Of a DNA stretch of 64,000 nucleotides, positions 20,305-28,650 are shown piece after piece. Origin of the DNA: an uncultured Parabacteroides sp. (GTDB taxonomy: Bacteria > Bacteroidota > Bacteroidia > Bacteroidales > Tannerellaceae); the NCBI GenBank assembly GCA_944325345.1, contig CALUZV010000010.1:1-64000 (forward strand). Reading direction: 5' to 3'. The notes under the pieces are model-generated. The model was not told the DNA's origin, made no database searches, and saw only the letters and a program-made list of their open reading frames with translations. A program made the translations under genes and the position numbers. Numbering within the stretch: position 1 is the stretch's first letter; each line of letters opens with the position of its first letter.

Positions 20305-20734
20305 GCTGGAACCTGCCGGGAATTGTGCTTCCTGGCGAAAAAAAGTGGAATTCCCGGTGGGAATTGTGCGTCTTGACGAAAAAATGCCGAATCCCCGGCG
20401 GGAATTGTACGTCTTGACGAAAAAATGCTGAATTCCCGACGGGAATTGTGCGTCCTGACGGGAAAATGCCGAATTCCCGACGGGGACAGAGCTTCCTGGC
20501 GAAAAAACGCACTGTCGCCGTCCCCCGAAAGTGCTTCCCGACGAAAAAATGCTGTGTCGGGGTTCCCGAAAGTGCTTCCCGGCGAAAAAACGCTCCGTCG
20601 GGATTCCCGAAAGTGCGTCCTGACGAAAAAACGCTCCATCGGGACTCCCGAAAGTGCTTCCTGGCGAAAAAACGCATCGTCGGGAAGCCCGAAAGGACTT
20701 TTTGGCGAAAAAATGCTGTGTCGGGAAACCGGCA
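20305..20734. repeat. Palindrome array D: 41-bp period, about 10 units
   Basis: The phase marker GTGC (or close variants) starts at 20325, 20366, 20407, 20448, 20489, 20531, 20572, 20613 and 20654, with a last degenerate unit at 20695: 41 bp each with a single 42. Each unit has an A-rich core (GACGAAAAAAC or GGCGAAAAAAC type) and a dyad whose arms differ within the array: AATTCCC-gac-GGGAATT in early units, TCGGG-N3-CCCGA in later units. The unit is the reverse complement of array F at 36 kb. It fills the gap between fecR and the cyclo-ligase gene. Confidence 0.94.
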
Positions 20735-21298
20735 TCAAGGTAGAATCTCCCGCTCGCTCACGATGACATCCATCCGCCGGTCAAAACTCTCCGCCGGGAT
20801 TTCATCGAAGAGCTGGAAGTGGAAGCAGATGCCTATCTTGGGAACGCGGAGGGTGGCGAGCAGGCGGTCGTAGAATCCGCGTCCGCGACCGAGGCGGTTC
20901 AGTTGCCTGTCGAAGGCGACACCGGGTACAATGACGAGGTCCACCTCATCCTCGACAGAGCGAGCGCAGGAGACAAGGGCTGGCTCCATAATCCCGAACG
21001 CGCCGGGGACGAGCGACGCGGGTCCGTCGTAAGGCAATAACAATAAATCGTCGCCCGCGACCAGCGGGAGGGCAAGTCGCTTGCCCATAGCGCGCCACCG
21101 CTCGAGCCACGGGGCTGTCTGGACTTCGCCGGGGAGCGCATGGTAGAGGGCGATACAACGAGCCGCCTGGAAGAGGGGAAGCTCTTCGAGGCGGCTCCGG
21201 ATTTGCTCAGACCAGTCCTGCAACTGCGTCTTCGTGTATGATTTCTTTAAACAAGCCATATCCTTGCGGAGTGCTTGCTTGGCTTTGGAGATTTCCAT
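20735..21298 (-). CDS. 5-formyltetrahydrofolate cyclo-ligase
   Basis: 187 residues, usual length. The N-terminus KAKQALRKDM has the basic ATP/phosphate-contact helix. The C-terminal half has DLVIVPGVAFD and the RLGRGRGFYDR phosphate-binding signature. The enzyme converts 5-formyl-THF to 5,10-methenyl-THF with ATP. The start overlaps the end of the S41 protease gene by about 90 bases; Met15 would still overlap, so translational coupling is likely. Confidence 0.93.
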   Translation of the reverse strand: MEISKAKQALRKDMACLKKSYTKTQLQDWSEQIRSRLEELPLFQAARCIALYHALPGEVQTAPWLERWRAMGKRLALPLVAGDDLLLLPYDGPASLVPGAFGIMEPALVSCARSVEDEVDLVIVPGVAFDRQLNRLGRGRGFYDRLLATLRVPKIGICFHFQLFDEIPAESFDRRMDVIVSEREILP

Positions 21299-22928
21299 CG
21301 GTATTGAATATCGGGTTTGACTTTCCTTCTTGCAAGACCTTGACGGCGCGGAGGAGGGTTACGTCGTCGCTCAGGAAGATGGGGTAGAAACCGGCGTCGT
21401 CGAAGAAGTTACGGACGATGTAGGCCTGCAACTGCTTCTCGATGAGCTTGCCCGAGATGGCAATCAGGTGCGGACGTTTGCGGATGCCCTTCTTCGCGGC
21501 GAAATTGGTGAAGTCCTCCAAGAGGGGTTGCTGCTTCAGGTAGGCGTGAAGCTCCTCATAGTCCTTATAGGCAGCAAATTCCTTCCGGTGATGGTCGGAA
21601 TACTCGAGGGCATAGAGGTATAAGACGCCACTGTTCACAACACTGGTGAAGTAGGAGCTGATGCCGCTCGTGTCGCGCGGAATGAAGATGTCGGGCATGA
21701 TGCCGCCGCCGCCATAGACCGTACGGCCGCCGGCGGTCTGGTATTTCAGATGGTCGTCGAGCTTGATGCTGTCGGCGGAGTCGAATTCGCCGTGCATGAA
21801 GCGGTTGTAGATGTCTTGGTCATATTCCTCGCCCTCGCCGAGCGTGTATTGCTTCTGGATGCAACGGCCCGAAGGCGTATAATAGCGGGCAATCGTGAGG
21901 CGAATTTCCGAGCCATCGCTCAGGGAGATGGGCGACTGCACCAGCCCCTTGCCGTAAGTGCGCCGGCCGATAATCAACCCACGGTCGTTGTCCTGGATGG
22001 CGCCGGCGAAGATTTCGCTCGCCGAGGCAGAGATCTCGTCGGTCAGGACGACGATGGGTGCGTCCTTGCAAGTACCTGTCCCGTTGGCGTAAACGTCGGA
22101 ACGCGGGAAGGCTTTGCCCTCGGTATAGACAATCAGGCTGCCTTCGGGCATGAACTCGTTGATCATGTTTACAGCAGCCTCCATGTAGCCGCCGGTATTG
22201 CTGCGGAGGTCGATGACGAAGGACTTGCAGTTCTCGAGCTTCAGTTTGGCGATGGCCGTGATGAACTCGTTGTAGGTCGTGCGGCCGAACTTGCTGATTT
22301 TGATGTATCCGATGCCGTCGGCCACCTTATAAGCCACATCGACGGAATTGACCGGGACATCGCCACGCGTAACCTCGAAGGTCAGAAGCTCCGGTTCGTT
22401 GCCGCGCTTCACGCCAAGCTTCACGACGCTGTTCTTCGCCCCGCGCAGATTTTTCATGATTTCCTCCTGGCTGACCTTGCGCCCGGCATAGACCGAATCG
22501 TTGATGGTGATGATGCGGTCGAAAGGCAGTAGCCCCGCCTTCTCCGACGGGCCGCCTGGGATAACGCTAATTACCAGGATCGTATCCGTCTGCATATTGA
22601 AGGAGACACCGATGCCACTGAACGAACCCTCCAAATCCTCGTTGGCCCGCTCGACATCCTCGGCAGAGATGTAAACCGAGTGCGGGTCCAGCTCGCTGAA
22701 GATTTTCGGAATCGTCCCCTCGATTAGTTTCTCCATATCGACGGTATCGACATATTGTTTGTTGATGATGTTGAGGATGGCGTCAATCTTGTTGCCGCCT
22801 CCGTATCCGGCATTCCCGGAACGGTAACCGCTCAACGTACGATAATGGTTTCCGACAAAGATACCCAGCGCGATACTTACCGCGATGATGACCGGAAGCC
22901 AGATTGATTGCTTGCTGTTCTTATCCAT
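21207..22928 (-). CDS. S41 family C-terminal processing peptidase
   Basis: 573 residues from the Met at 22928 (MDKNSKQ). An in-frame ATG ten codons upstream lies inside a TTGACAATTG-type repeat and adds a non-conserved leader, so I reject it. An N-terminal TM anchor (about 8-25) precedes a helical region, a PDZ domain near 90-170 and the S41 catalytic domain. The nucleophile Ser lies in DEISASASEIFAG and the catalytic Lys in RRTYGKGLVQ. CtpA-like proteases trim or degrade periplasmic proteins. It overlaps the cyclo-ligase gene downstream and follows the deaminase gene. Confidence 0.93.
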   Translation of the reverse strand: MDKNSKQSIWLPVIIAVSIALGIFVGNHYRTLSGYRSGNAGYGGGNKIDAILNIINKQYVDTVDMEKLIEGTIPKIFSELDPHSVYISAEDVERANEDLEGSFSGIGVSFNMQTDTILVISVIPGGPSEKAGLLPFDRIITINDSVYAGRKVSQEEIMKNLRGAKNSVVKLGVKRGNEPELLTFEVTRGDVPVNSVDVAYKVADGIGYIKISKFGRTTYNEFITAIAKLKLENCKSFVIDLRSNTGGYMEAAVNMINEFMPEGSLIVYTEGKAFPRSDVYANGTGTCKDAPIVVLTDEISASASEIFAGAIQDNDRGLIIGRRTYGKGLVQSPISLSDGSEIRLTIARYYTPSGRCIQKQYTLGEGEEYDQDIYNRFMHGEFDSADSIKLDDHLKYQTAGGRTVYGGGGIMPDIFIPRDTSGISSYFTSVVNSGVLYLYALEYSDHHRKEFAAYKDYEELHAYLKQQPLLEDFTNFAAKKGIRKRPHLIAISGKLIEKQLQAYIVRNFFDDAGFYPIFLSDDVTLLRAVKVLQEGKSNPIFNTDGNLQSQASTPQGYGLFKEIIHEDAVAGLV

Positions 22929-23000
22929 TGCATTCAATGGACAATTGATAATTGACAATTGACAATTAAAATATCCACCCTAATTGTCCATTGTCAATTG
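22929..23000. repeat. TTGACAATTG-type inverted repeat between deaminase and protease genes
   Basis: Tandem copies of a self-complementary 10-mer family (GACAATTGAC and its complement) face each other and end in a T-run, giving a large AT-rich hairpin. Related copies occur at 23433-23551 and 56189-56338. Confidence 0.85.
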
Positions 23001-23432
23001 TCAATTGTCAATTTTTTTAATCGGTATATACTCAGTTTCCACATTCGCCCTTCTCAGTAGCTCGCATCCCTCCTCCGTCCGGTACTTCTCGGAGTAAACC
23101 ACCCGCCGGATGCCGGATTGGATGATGAGTTTCGCACATTCGATGCACGGCGCCGAGGTAACGTATATCGTCGCCCCCTTGCTGCTGTTCGACGAAGCTG
23201 CGACCTTCGTAATCGCATTCGCTTCGGCATGGAGGACGTAGGGCTTGGTCAGCCCGTTCTCGTCCTCGCAGACATTCTCAAAGCCTGCCGGCGTCCCGTT
23301 GTAACCGTCCGAGATAATCATCTGGTCCTTGACGATGAGCGCGCCGACTTGCCTCCGCTGGCAATAGGAGTTCTCCGCCCAGATAGCGGCCATGCGGAGG
23401 TAGCGTTTGTCTATTTCATGTTGCTTATCCAT
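23001..23432 (-). CDS. Deoxycytidylate (dCMP) deaminase / ComEB-like
   Basis: 143 residues from the Met at 23432; the longer frame starts inside a TTGACAATTG-type repeat and is rejected. The zinc and proton-transfer motif is HAE (His68, Glu70) and the second zinc motif PCIEC (Cys96, Cys99). An extended GTPAGFENVCED insert before HAE is typical of dCMP deaminases. The reaction dCMP to dUMP feeds thymidylate synthesis. It shares direction with the protease and M3 peptidase genes, but palindromic spacers separate all three. Confidence 0.92.
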   Translation of the reverse strand: MDKQHEIDKRYLRMAAIWAENSYCQRRQVGALIVKDQMIISDGYNGTPAGFENVCEDENGLTKPYVLHAEANAITKVAASSNSSKGATIYVTSAPCIECAKLIIQSGIRRVVYSEKYRTEEGCELLRRANVETEYIPIKKIDN

Positions 23433-23551
23433 TGTTTCAATGGACAATGGAGAATTGACAATGGACAATTATCAACCATCATCAATTCCCCTTTGTCATC
23501 CCTTATTATTACATTATTAAATTGTCAATTGTCAATTCTCAATTGTCAATT
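23433..23551. repeat. TTGACAATTG-type inverted repeat between M3 peptidase and deaminase genes
   Basis: Copies of CAATGGACAATG/AATTGACAATGG face TTGTCAATTGTCAATTC copies across a short central segment. Same family as 22929-23000. Confidence 0.85.
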
Positions 23552-25654
23552 CTACTTGATTCCATTCCGTTTCAGCAGCGCGTCAATCGTCGGCTCCTGT
23601 CCCCGGAATCGTTTGTAGAGGACGGCGGGGTCTTCCGTTCCGCCCTTCGTCAGGATATTGTCGTGGAAGGATTTGGCGACGTCTTTGTTGAAGATGCCTT
23701 TCTCCTTGAAGACAGAGAAGGCGTCGGCTTCCAAAACTTCCGCCCACTTGTAGCCATAGTATCCTGCCGCGTATCCTCCGGAAAAGATATGTCCGAACTG
23801 GCTACTCATCAGCGCGCCTTCGACATCCGGCACGATGATAGTCGGCGCCCAGGCTTTCTTCTCGAACGCTACGACATCGCCGTCGAACGGTTTCTCTATC
23901 GTATGCCAAGCCATATCCAGGAATCCGAAACTCAGCTGCCGGCAACAGAGATACCCGCAGTTGAAGTTCGACGCATCAATCAGCTTCTGCACCAGCTCGG
24001 CGGGAATCTTCTCGCCGGTCTCGTAGTGCCGTGCTATCTGGTCGAGGTATTCCTTTTCGGTCAGCCAGTTCTCCATGATTTGCGAGGGAAGCTCGACGAA
24101 ATCCTGGTAAACGCTCGTCCCCGAAAGGCTAGCGTAGGTCCCGCTGGCAAACATCCCGTGGAGGGCGTGGCCGAACTCGTGCAAGAGCGTCTCTACCTCG
24201 CTAAAAGTCAGGAGCGACGGCTTTGTATCCGTCGGCCGCGTGAAGTTCATCACGATGATGATTTGCGGGCGATGGTCTTTGCCCTTGGCGTCTTTGTATT
24301 GCGAGGCGATGCTGTTCATCCAGGCTCCGGACTGCTTGCCATCGCGGGGGAAGAAGTCGGTGTAGAGGATGGAGAGGAACTTGCCGTCGGCGTCATAGAC
24401 CTCGTAGGCTTGTACTTCCTTATTATATACGGGGATTTTCGGATTCTCCTTGAAGGTGATGCCATAGAGCTGCGTGGCGAGTCCGAAGACTCCTTTCTTC
24501 ACGCTGTCGAGCTGGAAGTAGGGCCGCGTCATCTCGTCGTTCACATTGAACTCGATGTCTTTCAGCTTCTCCGAATAGTAGTTCCAATCCCACGGCATGA
24601 TGTCGATATTCTTCTGCTCCATGCCCCGAGCGAATCCCTGCACGGCGTTGAACTCGTTGATGGCTACCGGCTTGTATGCCTCGAGCAACTGGTTGAGCAG
24701 CTTATAGACATTCTCCGGCGTCTTCGCCATCTTGTGCGACAGCTCGTATTCGGCATAATTCTTATAGCCCAAGAGGTTGGCTATCTGCAGGCGGATATTC
24801 ACAATCTTGCGGATATTCTCCTTGTTATCGTATTCGTCGCCCTTGTTGCCGACACTCATGTATTCGCGGTACATCTTCTCGCGCAGGTCGCGGCGGTCGG
24901 AATAGCGGAGGAAGGGGACGTAGCTCGGTGCCGAGAGGTTGAAGAGCCAGCCTTCCTTGCCTTTCTCCTTGGCTAAATAGGCAGCGGCTTCGCGGGCGCT
25001 TTCGGGCAGTCCGGCAAGGTCTTTTTCATCGGTCAGGAGCAACTCGTAGCGGTTCTCGTCCTTCAGGGCGTTCTGGTCGAACTGGAGGTTGAGGATGCTC
25101 AGCTCGGTGGAGAGCTTGCGGTAGGTTTCCTTATCCTCGGCGTTGAGCGTCGCGCCGCTCGACTGGAAACTCTTGTAGGTTTCCTCCAGCAGCTTGGCTT
25201 CTTCGAGCGAGAGGCGCAGCTCGTCGCGCTTGTCATAGACGGCCTTGACGCGGGCAAAGAGTTTCTCATTTAAATAAATGTAGTTGTTGCTCTCGGAGAG
25301 CTTCGGCGATATGCGCTGCGAGATTTCCATCATATCGTCCGTCGCATCGGCGCTGAGGACGTTGAAGAACACGCCCGAGACGCGGTTCAGCAACTCGCCG
25401 CTGCGCTCGAGGGCGACGATGGTGTTCTCGAACGTCGCCGGCTGCGGATTGTTGGCAATCGCATCGACTTCTTCCTTCAGTTGCTTAATACCCTCTTCGA
25501 AAGCAGGTTCGTAGTGCTCCGTCTTGATGCGGTCGAACGGAGCCGTCTCGAACGGCGTCTTGTATTTCCCGAAAAACGGATTATTGGCAGCTTCTGTCAT
25601 GCTTATCATACTTAAAAATAAAACGACACTGTAAATTAGTCTCTTCATTTTCAT
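23552..25654 (-). CDS. M3 family zinc metallopeptidase (peptidyl-dipeptidase Dcp type)
   Basis: 700 residues with a signal peptide (hydrophobic 5-18, cleavage near TEAA), so periplasmic. The zinc motif HEFGHALHG stands near residue 486, preceded by VETLL, with the downstream zinc ligand Glu in the ELPSQIMENW context 30 residues on. Long all-helical flanks and total length fit oligopeptidase A/Dcp. Bacterial Dcp releases C-terminal dipeptides from short peptides. Nothing in the neighbourhood makes its role more specific. Confidence 0.93.
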   Translation of the reverse strand: MKMKRLIYSVVLFLSMISMTEAANNPFFGKYKTPFETAPFDRIKTEHYEPAFEEGIKQLKEEVDAIANNPQPATFENTIVALERSGELLNRVSGVFFNVLSADATDDMMEISQRISPKLSESNNYIYLNEKLFARVKAVYDKRDELRLSLEEAKLLEETYKSFQSSGATLNAEDKETYRKLSTELSILNLQFDQNALKDENRYELLLTDEKDLAGLPESAREAAAYLAKEKGKEGWLFNLSAPSYVPFLRYSDRRDLREKMYREYMSVGNKGDEYDNKENIRKIVNIRLQIANLLGYKNYAEYELSHKMAKTPENVYKLLNQLLEAYKPVAINEFNAVQGFARGMEQKNIDIMPWDWNYYSEKLKDIEFNVNDEMTRPYFQLDSVKKGVFGLATQLYGITFKENPKIPVYNKEVQAYEVYDADGKFLSILYTDFFPRDGKQSGAWMNSIASQYKDAKGKDHRPQIIIVMNFTRPTDTKPSLLTFSEVETLLHEFGHALHGMFASGTYASLSGTSVYQDFVELPSQIMENWLTEKEYLDQIARHYETGEKIPAELVQKLIDASNFNCGYLCCRQLSFGFLDMAWHTIEKPFDGDVVAFEKKAWAPTIIVPDVEGALMSSQFGHIFSGGYAAGYYGYKWAEVLEADAFSVFKEKGIFNKDVAKSFHDNILTKGGTEDPAVLYKRFRGQEPTIDALLKRNGIK

Positions 25655-25706
25655 TTAACCTTTCTTGTTATCAGCCTGCAAAAATACGCTTTTCCCCTCA
25701 TATAAT

Positions 25707-26504
25707 TCATGCTTTGGGGGAAATCTTTTTCGCAACTTTCTTGCCGCTCCCCGCGCCCTCGGCTTTCGTCTTCTTTCGGCGTTTTTTGCGCTGCTTGAAG
25801 TTGGTACGGGCATCATCAAAGATGAAATTAACACCATCAACAAACTTGAACACCGCCTCGCTTGGCTGGAAAACGACAGAAGCGTTGGCCTGGACATTGA
25901 TATCTTGAAGCAACTCTGTGGCGCGAAGCATAAGGGAATAAACAGTAGGCAATTCACTGTCCTGCGAATATTTATGTTGCCTGAGCTTGTTCAATCTGTC
26001 GTACTCCTCAATAAGCAGCTTCAATTTCGGCACATATTTGTCTATCCCCAACGTCCGCGTATATTCAACGTATTTCGGATTTTCCAAATCATCCAACAAA
26101 ACTTTCGCAGCCTCCTTCTTCTTCAACTGTGTACGACGGTAAAATCCTTTGAGACCGATGACTTCGTTATACAATTTTTTCGCGGCTACACGTTCCTCCT
26201 CCAAAGGAAGTTTTTTAGGTGTAAGAACACGTTGGATAACATTCTGTACTAATTTATTGCGTTCAGCTTCGACCTCATACAACCGTGTTGTTTCTGCGGC
26301 TCCCCGTGTAAAACCCATCAGCGACTGCATCTGATTGAAGACATCCTGCAAAGCGTCGATTTGCTCCTTCGATGTCCGAATTGCAGGTGCTGAATCACCC
26401 TCTCGCGGTATTAGATTCAAATACAATCCTATCACATCAAGCTTTTCCGCCAGATTTAGCCTGCCGAACAACCCAAAATCCTGTATCTGCTTGTAAGACC
26501 CCAT
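25707..26504 (-). CDS. DUF6261-like helical protein of unknown function (paralogue 1)
   Basis: 265 residues, almost all predicted helix, no signal peptide or TM segment, very basic tail (KQRKKRRKKTKAEG then KKVAKK). A central block, ER-N-x-L-VQ-x-x-I-Q-R-V-L followed by LPLEEERVAAKK and LKGFYRR, matches the protein at 58060 (LLPTEAERTAAEK, YRGFYKK) and more loosely the one at 42988. I place these together from memory as DUF6261 or a sister family; function is unknown. The basic tail could bind nucleic acid (inference). A 42-bp palindrome array (E) starts 44 bases upstream of its start codon. Confidence 0.75.
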   Translation of the reverse strand: MGSYKQIQDFGLFGRLNLAEKLDVIGLYLNLIPREGDSAPAIRTSKEQIDALQDVFNQMQSLMGFTRGAAETTRLYEVEAERNKLVQNVIQRVLTPKKLPLEEERVAAKKLYNEVIGLKGFYRRTQLKKKEAAKVLLDDLENPKYVEYTRTLGIDKYVPKLKLLIEEYDRLNKLRQHKYSQDSELPTVYSLMLRATELLQDINVQANASVVFQPSEAVFKFVDGVNFIFDDARTNFKQRKKRRKKTKAEGAGSGKKVAKKISPKA

Positions 26505-26547
26505 GTTTCTTGTCCTCCTTTCGCTATATTTCTGTTTACAAAATGCA

Positions 26548-26731
26548 AATGTAGATAATCATTTCTATATTTCCTTTATATAAAATATAAATGATGTTTA
26601 GCATTATGCTTTTATACTTAATAAAGTATATAATGATGTTTAGCATTTATATTTTTGCAATATATGAAATATAAATGATATATATCATTATTATTTTTAC
26701 TATTAAAAAGTATATAATGTCATTAAACATT
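26548..26731. repeat. Palindrome array E: 42-bp period, 5 units, AATG-N8-CATT dyads
   Basis: AATG-N8-CATT occurs at 26548, 26590, 26632, 26674 and 26716, exactly 42 bp apart. The half-sites are invariant while the 8-bp spacer varies (TAGATAAT, ATGTTTAG twice, ATATATAT, TCATTAAA). About 21 bp on in each unit is a second, AT-rich dyad such as ATACTT-N3-AAGTAT. The DNA is far more AT-rich than its surroundings. It lies in the 483-bp divergent gap between the DUF6261-like gene (-) and the secreted protein gene (+); the rest of the gap holds the promoter at 26862 and a GGGAAA/TTTCCC hairpin-forming leader. Confidence 0.93.
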
Positions 26732-26861
26732 TTATATTTGTACACTATTCTTCTACCATCTGATGCCTACGAATGCAACCTCCCCATCGTTTTCCCAAAA
26801 AACTTGCGAGAATATGCCAAAAAACATATTGATTCACTAAACAACTGTTAAGAAAACATCC

Positions 26862-26869
26862 TACCTTTG
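26862..26869 (+). promoter_or_regulatory. -7 box for the secreted repeat protein gene
   Basis: TACCTTTG fits TAnnTTTG. The start codon is at 26988, giving a leader of roughly 110 bases that can fold through GGGAAAC and its complement near the start. Confidence 0.5.
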
Positions 26870-26987
26870 TCCTAAACTAAAGAAAACAAACGGGAAACGG
26901 TCGCCACACGGCGCAGTCGCCCACATTTCCCGCGACACAATTATTAACAGCCACAGGGCGATTTGGCAGAACTTTATTTTTGGTGAT

Positions 26988-28559
26988 ATGAAAAAATTAT
27001 TACTAATGACGGTGCTGGGGATGCTGGCGGTTGGCGGCATGGAGGCACAGAATGAGAGTGGTAGCAATACAGCTACAAGTGGTTCAATACCAACTTCAGC
27101 GCTACGTGCAGAAGGGAATTATTGGACGTTAGACCAGGCAGCCGAGTCGTATGCTGGAGGAACGGGGACGGAAGCTGACCCGTATCTGATTGCGACGCCA
27201 GCGCAGTTTATCAAACTTTGTTATGAAACTTATGACAGCGAAGGCAAAGGCGAACTCTTCTATGAGGGGAAGTACTTCAAACAAACTGCCGATATTGATT
27301 TGTCTGCGGCTTATTCTACCCTACTGCGCATTGGCTTAGGCGGCTATTTCGCAGGAACGTATGATGGAGGGAATTTTGTCATTAAAGGTTTTAGGCAAAA
27401 CGAAACAAATACAAATGAGGTAAAAGAGTCTGTTATGGGTATTTCTCCTTTTGCCAATGTAAAAGATGCCACTATCAAGAACGTAATCATCGAAGATTTT
27501 GAAGCAGAATTTACTTATCCCAATTTATATGAAGCAAGTATCAACGGGGGCATGTTGGTTTATTATGCCACGAATACGACCATTGAGAATTGTAAAGTTT
27601 CCGGAGATATAAAGCTTGATGCTGCGGGAGAATCCTGCGGATTGTTTATTGGCGGTATTGCCGGTATTGCAAACAACTCGACCATCAATAAATGCCATGC
27701 AGATGGAACAATCGATTTAAAAATGAATTTAACAGGAGTAACAACTCCATCTGAGTCCTATTCGTCTGCGGCTGGTATTAGTTCAGAAATTATAGATCAA
27801 ACTTACATTCTAAACACGACCAGTGATGTAGATATTAAGAATGAAACAAAAGGCGATACCGATTATGCATTGTGTACAAGAGTTGCTGGCGTTACAACTT
27901 GGACTTCTGATGGAGTTTTCATTAACAATTGCAGCAACACAGGTTCTTTAAGCGCATGGGGCAGCAATACCACTGTTGAAACTAATTTCGTTCAGGTCGG
28001 GGGCTTGATTTCTTATTTCGGAGGCGGTCGCTTGAATAATTGCTGGAACGCTTGCAAGTTTGTATCTGTTCGTAACGGCCAAATGTGGGATTTCAAAGGT
28101 TTAGTATATGACTTTGCCGGCTTGGGTATGAATAATTGTTTCTATGATGCCGATTTCTGCGAAATATATGTAACAGAAGATCTTCCAGGTTCTCTTGGAA
28201 CAACTACAGAATATATGCAAAGCCAAGAGTTCGTAGATCAATTAAATTCTAATCTGCCGGAAGATTGCCTCCCTTGGCAATACGTCGAAGGTTCCTACCC
28301 CGTCCTCGGAACATCTGAAGAACAGCCGGAAGACCCGACGGCCAGCGAAGCTATCGAAAAGAGCGAAATCTCCTTCCGCACCGTGCCGGGCGCAGTCGTA
28401 ATCACCGCTCCCGAAGCGACGCAGTTTGCTGCCTACACCTTCAACGGCGCAACGCAGGCGACGCAGTTGATTCCTGCCGGAACGACGACCGTCAATCTCC
28501 CCGCCGGCCTCTATATCCTGAAGATTGGCAAGGAAACGCATAAGGTAAACGTGAAGTAA
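26988..28559 (+). CDS. Secreted repeat protein with type IX secretion-like C-terminus
   Basis: 523 residues with a signal peptide (MKKLLLMTVLGMLAVGGMEAQ). The centre has GLUG/right-handed-helix-like repeats: IKNVIIEDF, IENCKVSGDI, INKCHADGTID and INNCSNTGSL, each a strand-turn with a Cys. The last ~75 residues (AAYTFNGATQATQLIPAG, then LPAGLYILKIGKETHKV) fit a type A sorting domain of the type IX secretion system. An adhesin or surface-anchored role is inferred. Codon usage in the central part is more AT-rich than that of neighbours, while the C-terminal domain is GC-richer, which may reflect domain shuffling. Confidence 0.75.
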   Translation: MKKLLLMTVLGMLAVGGMEAQNESGSNTATSGSIPTSALRAEGNYWTLDQAAESYAGGTGTEADPYLIATPAQFIKLCYETYDSEGKGELFYEGKYFKQTADIDLSAAYSTLLRIGLGGYFAGTYDGGNFVIKGFRQNETNTNEVKESVMGISPFANVKDATIKNVIIEDFEAEFTYPNLYEASINGGMLVYYATNTTIENCKVSGDIKLDAAGESCGLFIGGIAGIANNSTINKCHADGTIDLKMNLTGVTTPSESYSSAAGISSEIIDQTYILNTTSDVDIKNETKGDTDYALCTRVAGVTTWTSDGVFINNCSNTGSLSAWGSNTTVETNFVQVGGLISYFGGGRLNNCWNACKFVSVRNGQMWDFKGLVYDFAGLGMNNCFYDADFCEIYVTEDLPGSLGTTTEYMQSQEFVDQLNSNLPEDCLPWQYVEGSYPVLGTSEEQPEDPTASEAIEKSEISFRTVPGAVVITAPEATQFAAYTFNGATQATQLIPAGTTTVNLPAGLYILKIGKETHKVNVK

Positions 28560-28575
28560 AAACAGACTGAAAAGG

Positions 28576-28650
28576 GGACGCGGATGACACGGATTATGCA
28601 GATAAACGATAATTTCTATTTCAACAAATCTGCGTAATCCGCGTCTCTTT
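28576..28650. repeat. ATCCGCGT-type palindromic repeat at a convergent gene junction
   Basis: GACGCGGATGACACGGATTATGC faces GCGTAATCCGCGTC across a short AT-rich loop, followed by a T-run on the plus strand. Other copies are at 50039, 59026 and 60325. It can act as a terminator for the gene at 26988. Confidence 0.85.

Noticed and set aside
20305..20734. Residual ECF sigma gene between fecR and the cyclo-ligase gene
   Set aside because: The stretch consists of 41-bp palindromic units throughout; no sigma-like region 2 or 4 sequence is left in any frame.
22929..22958. Longer N-terminus of the S41 protease (start at 22958)
   Set aside because: The extra residues are encoded by a TTGACAATTG-type repeat; the conserved start is MDKNSK at 22928.
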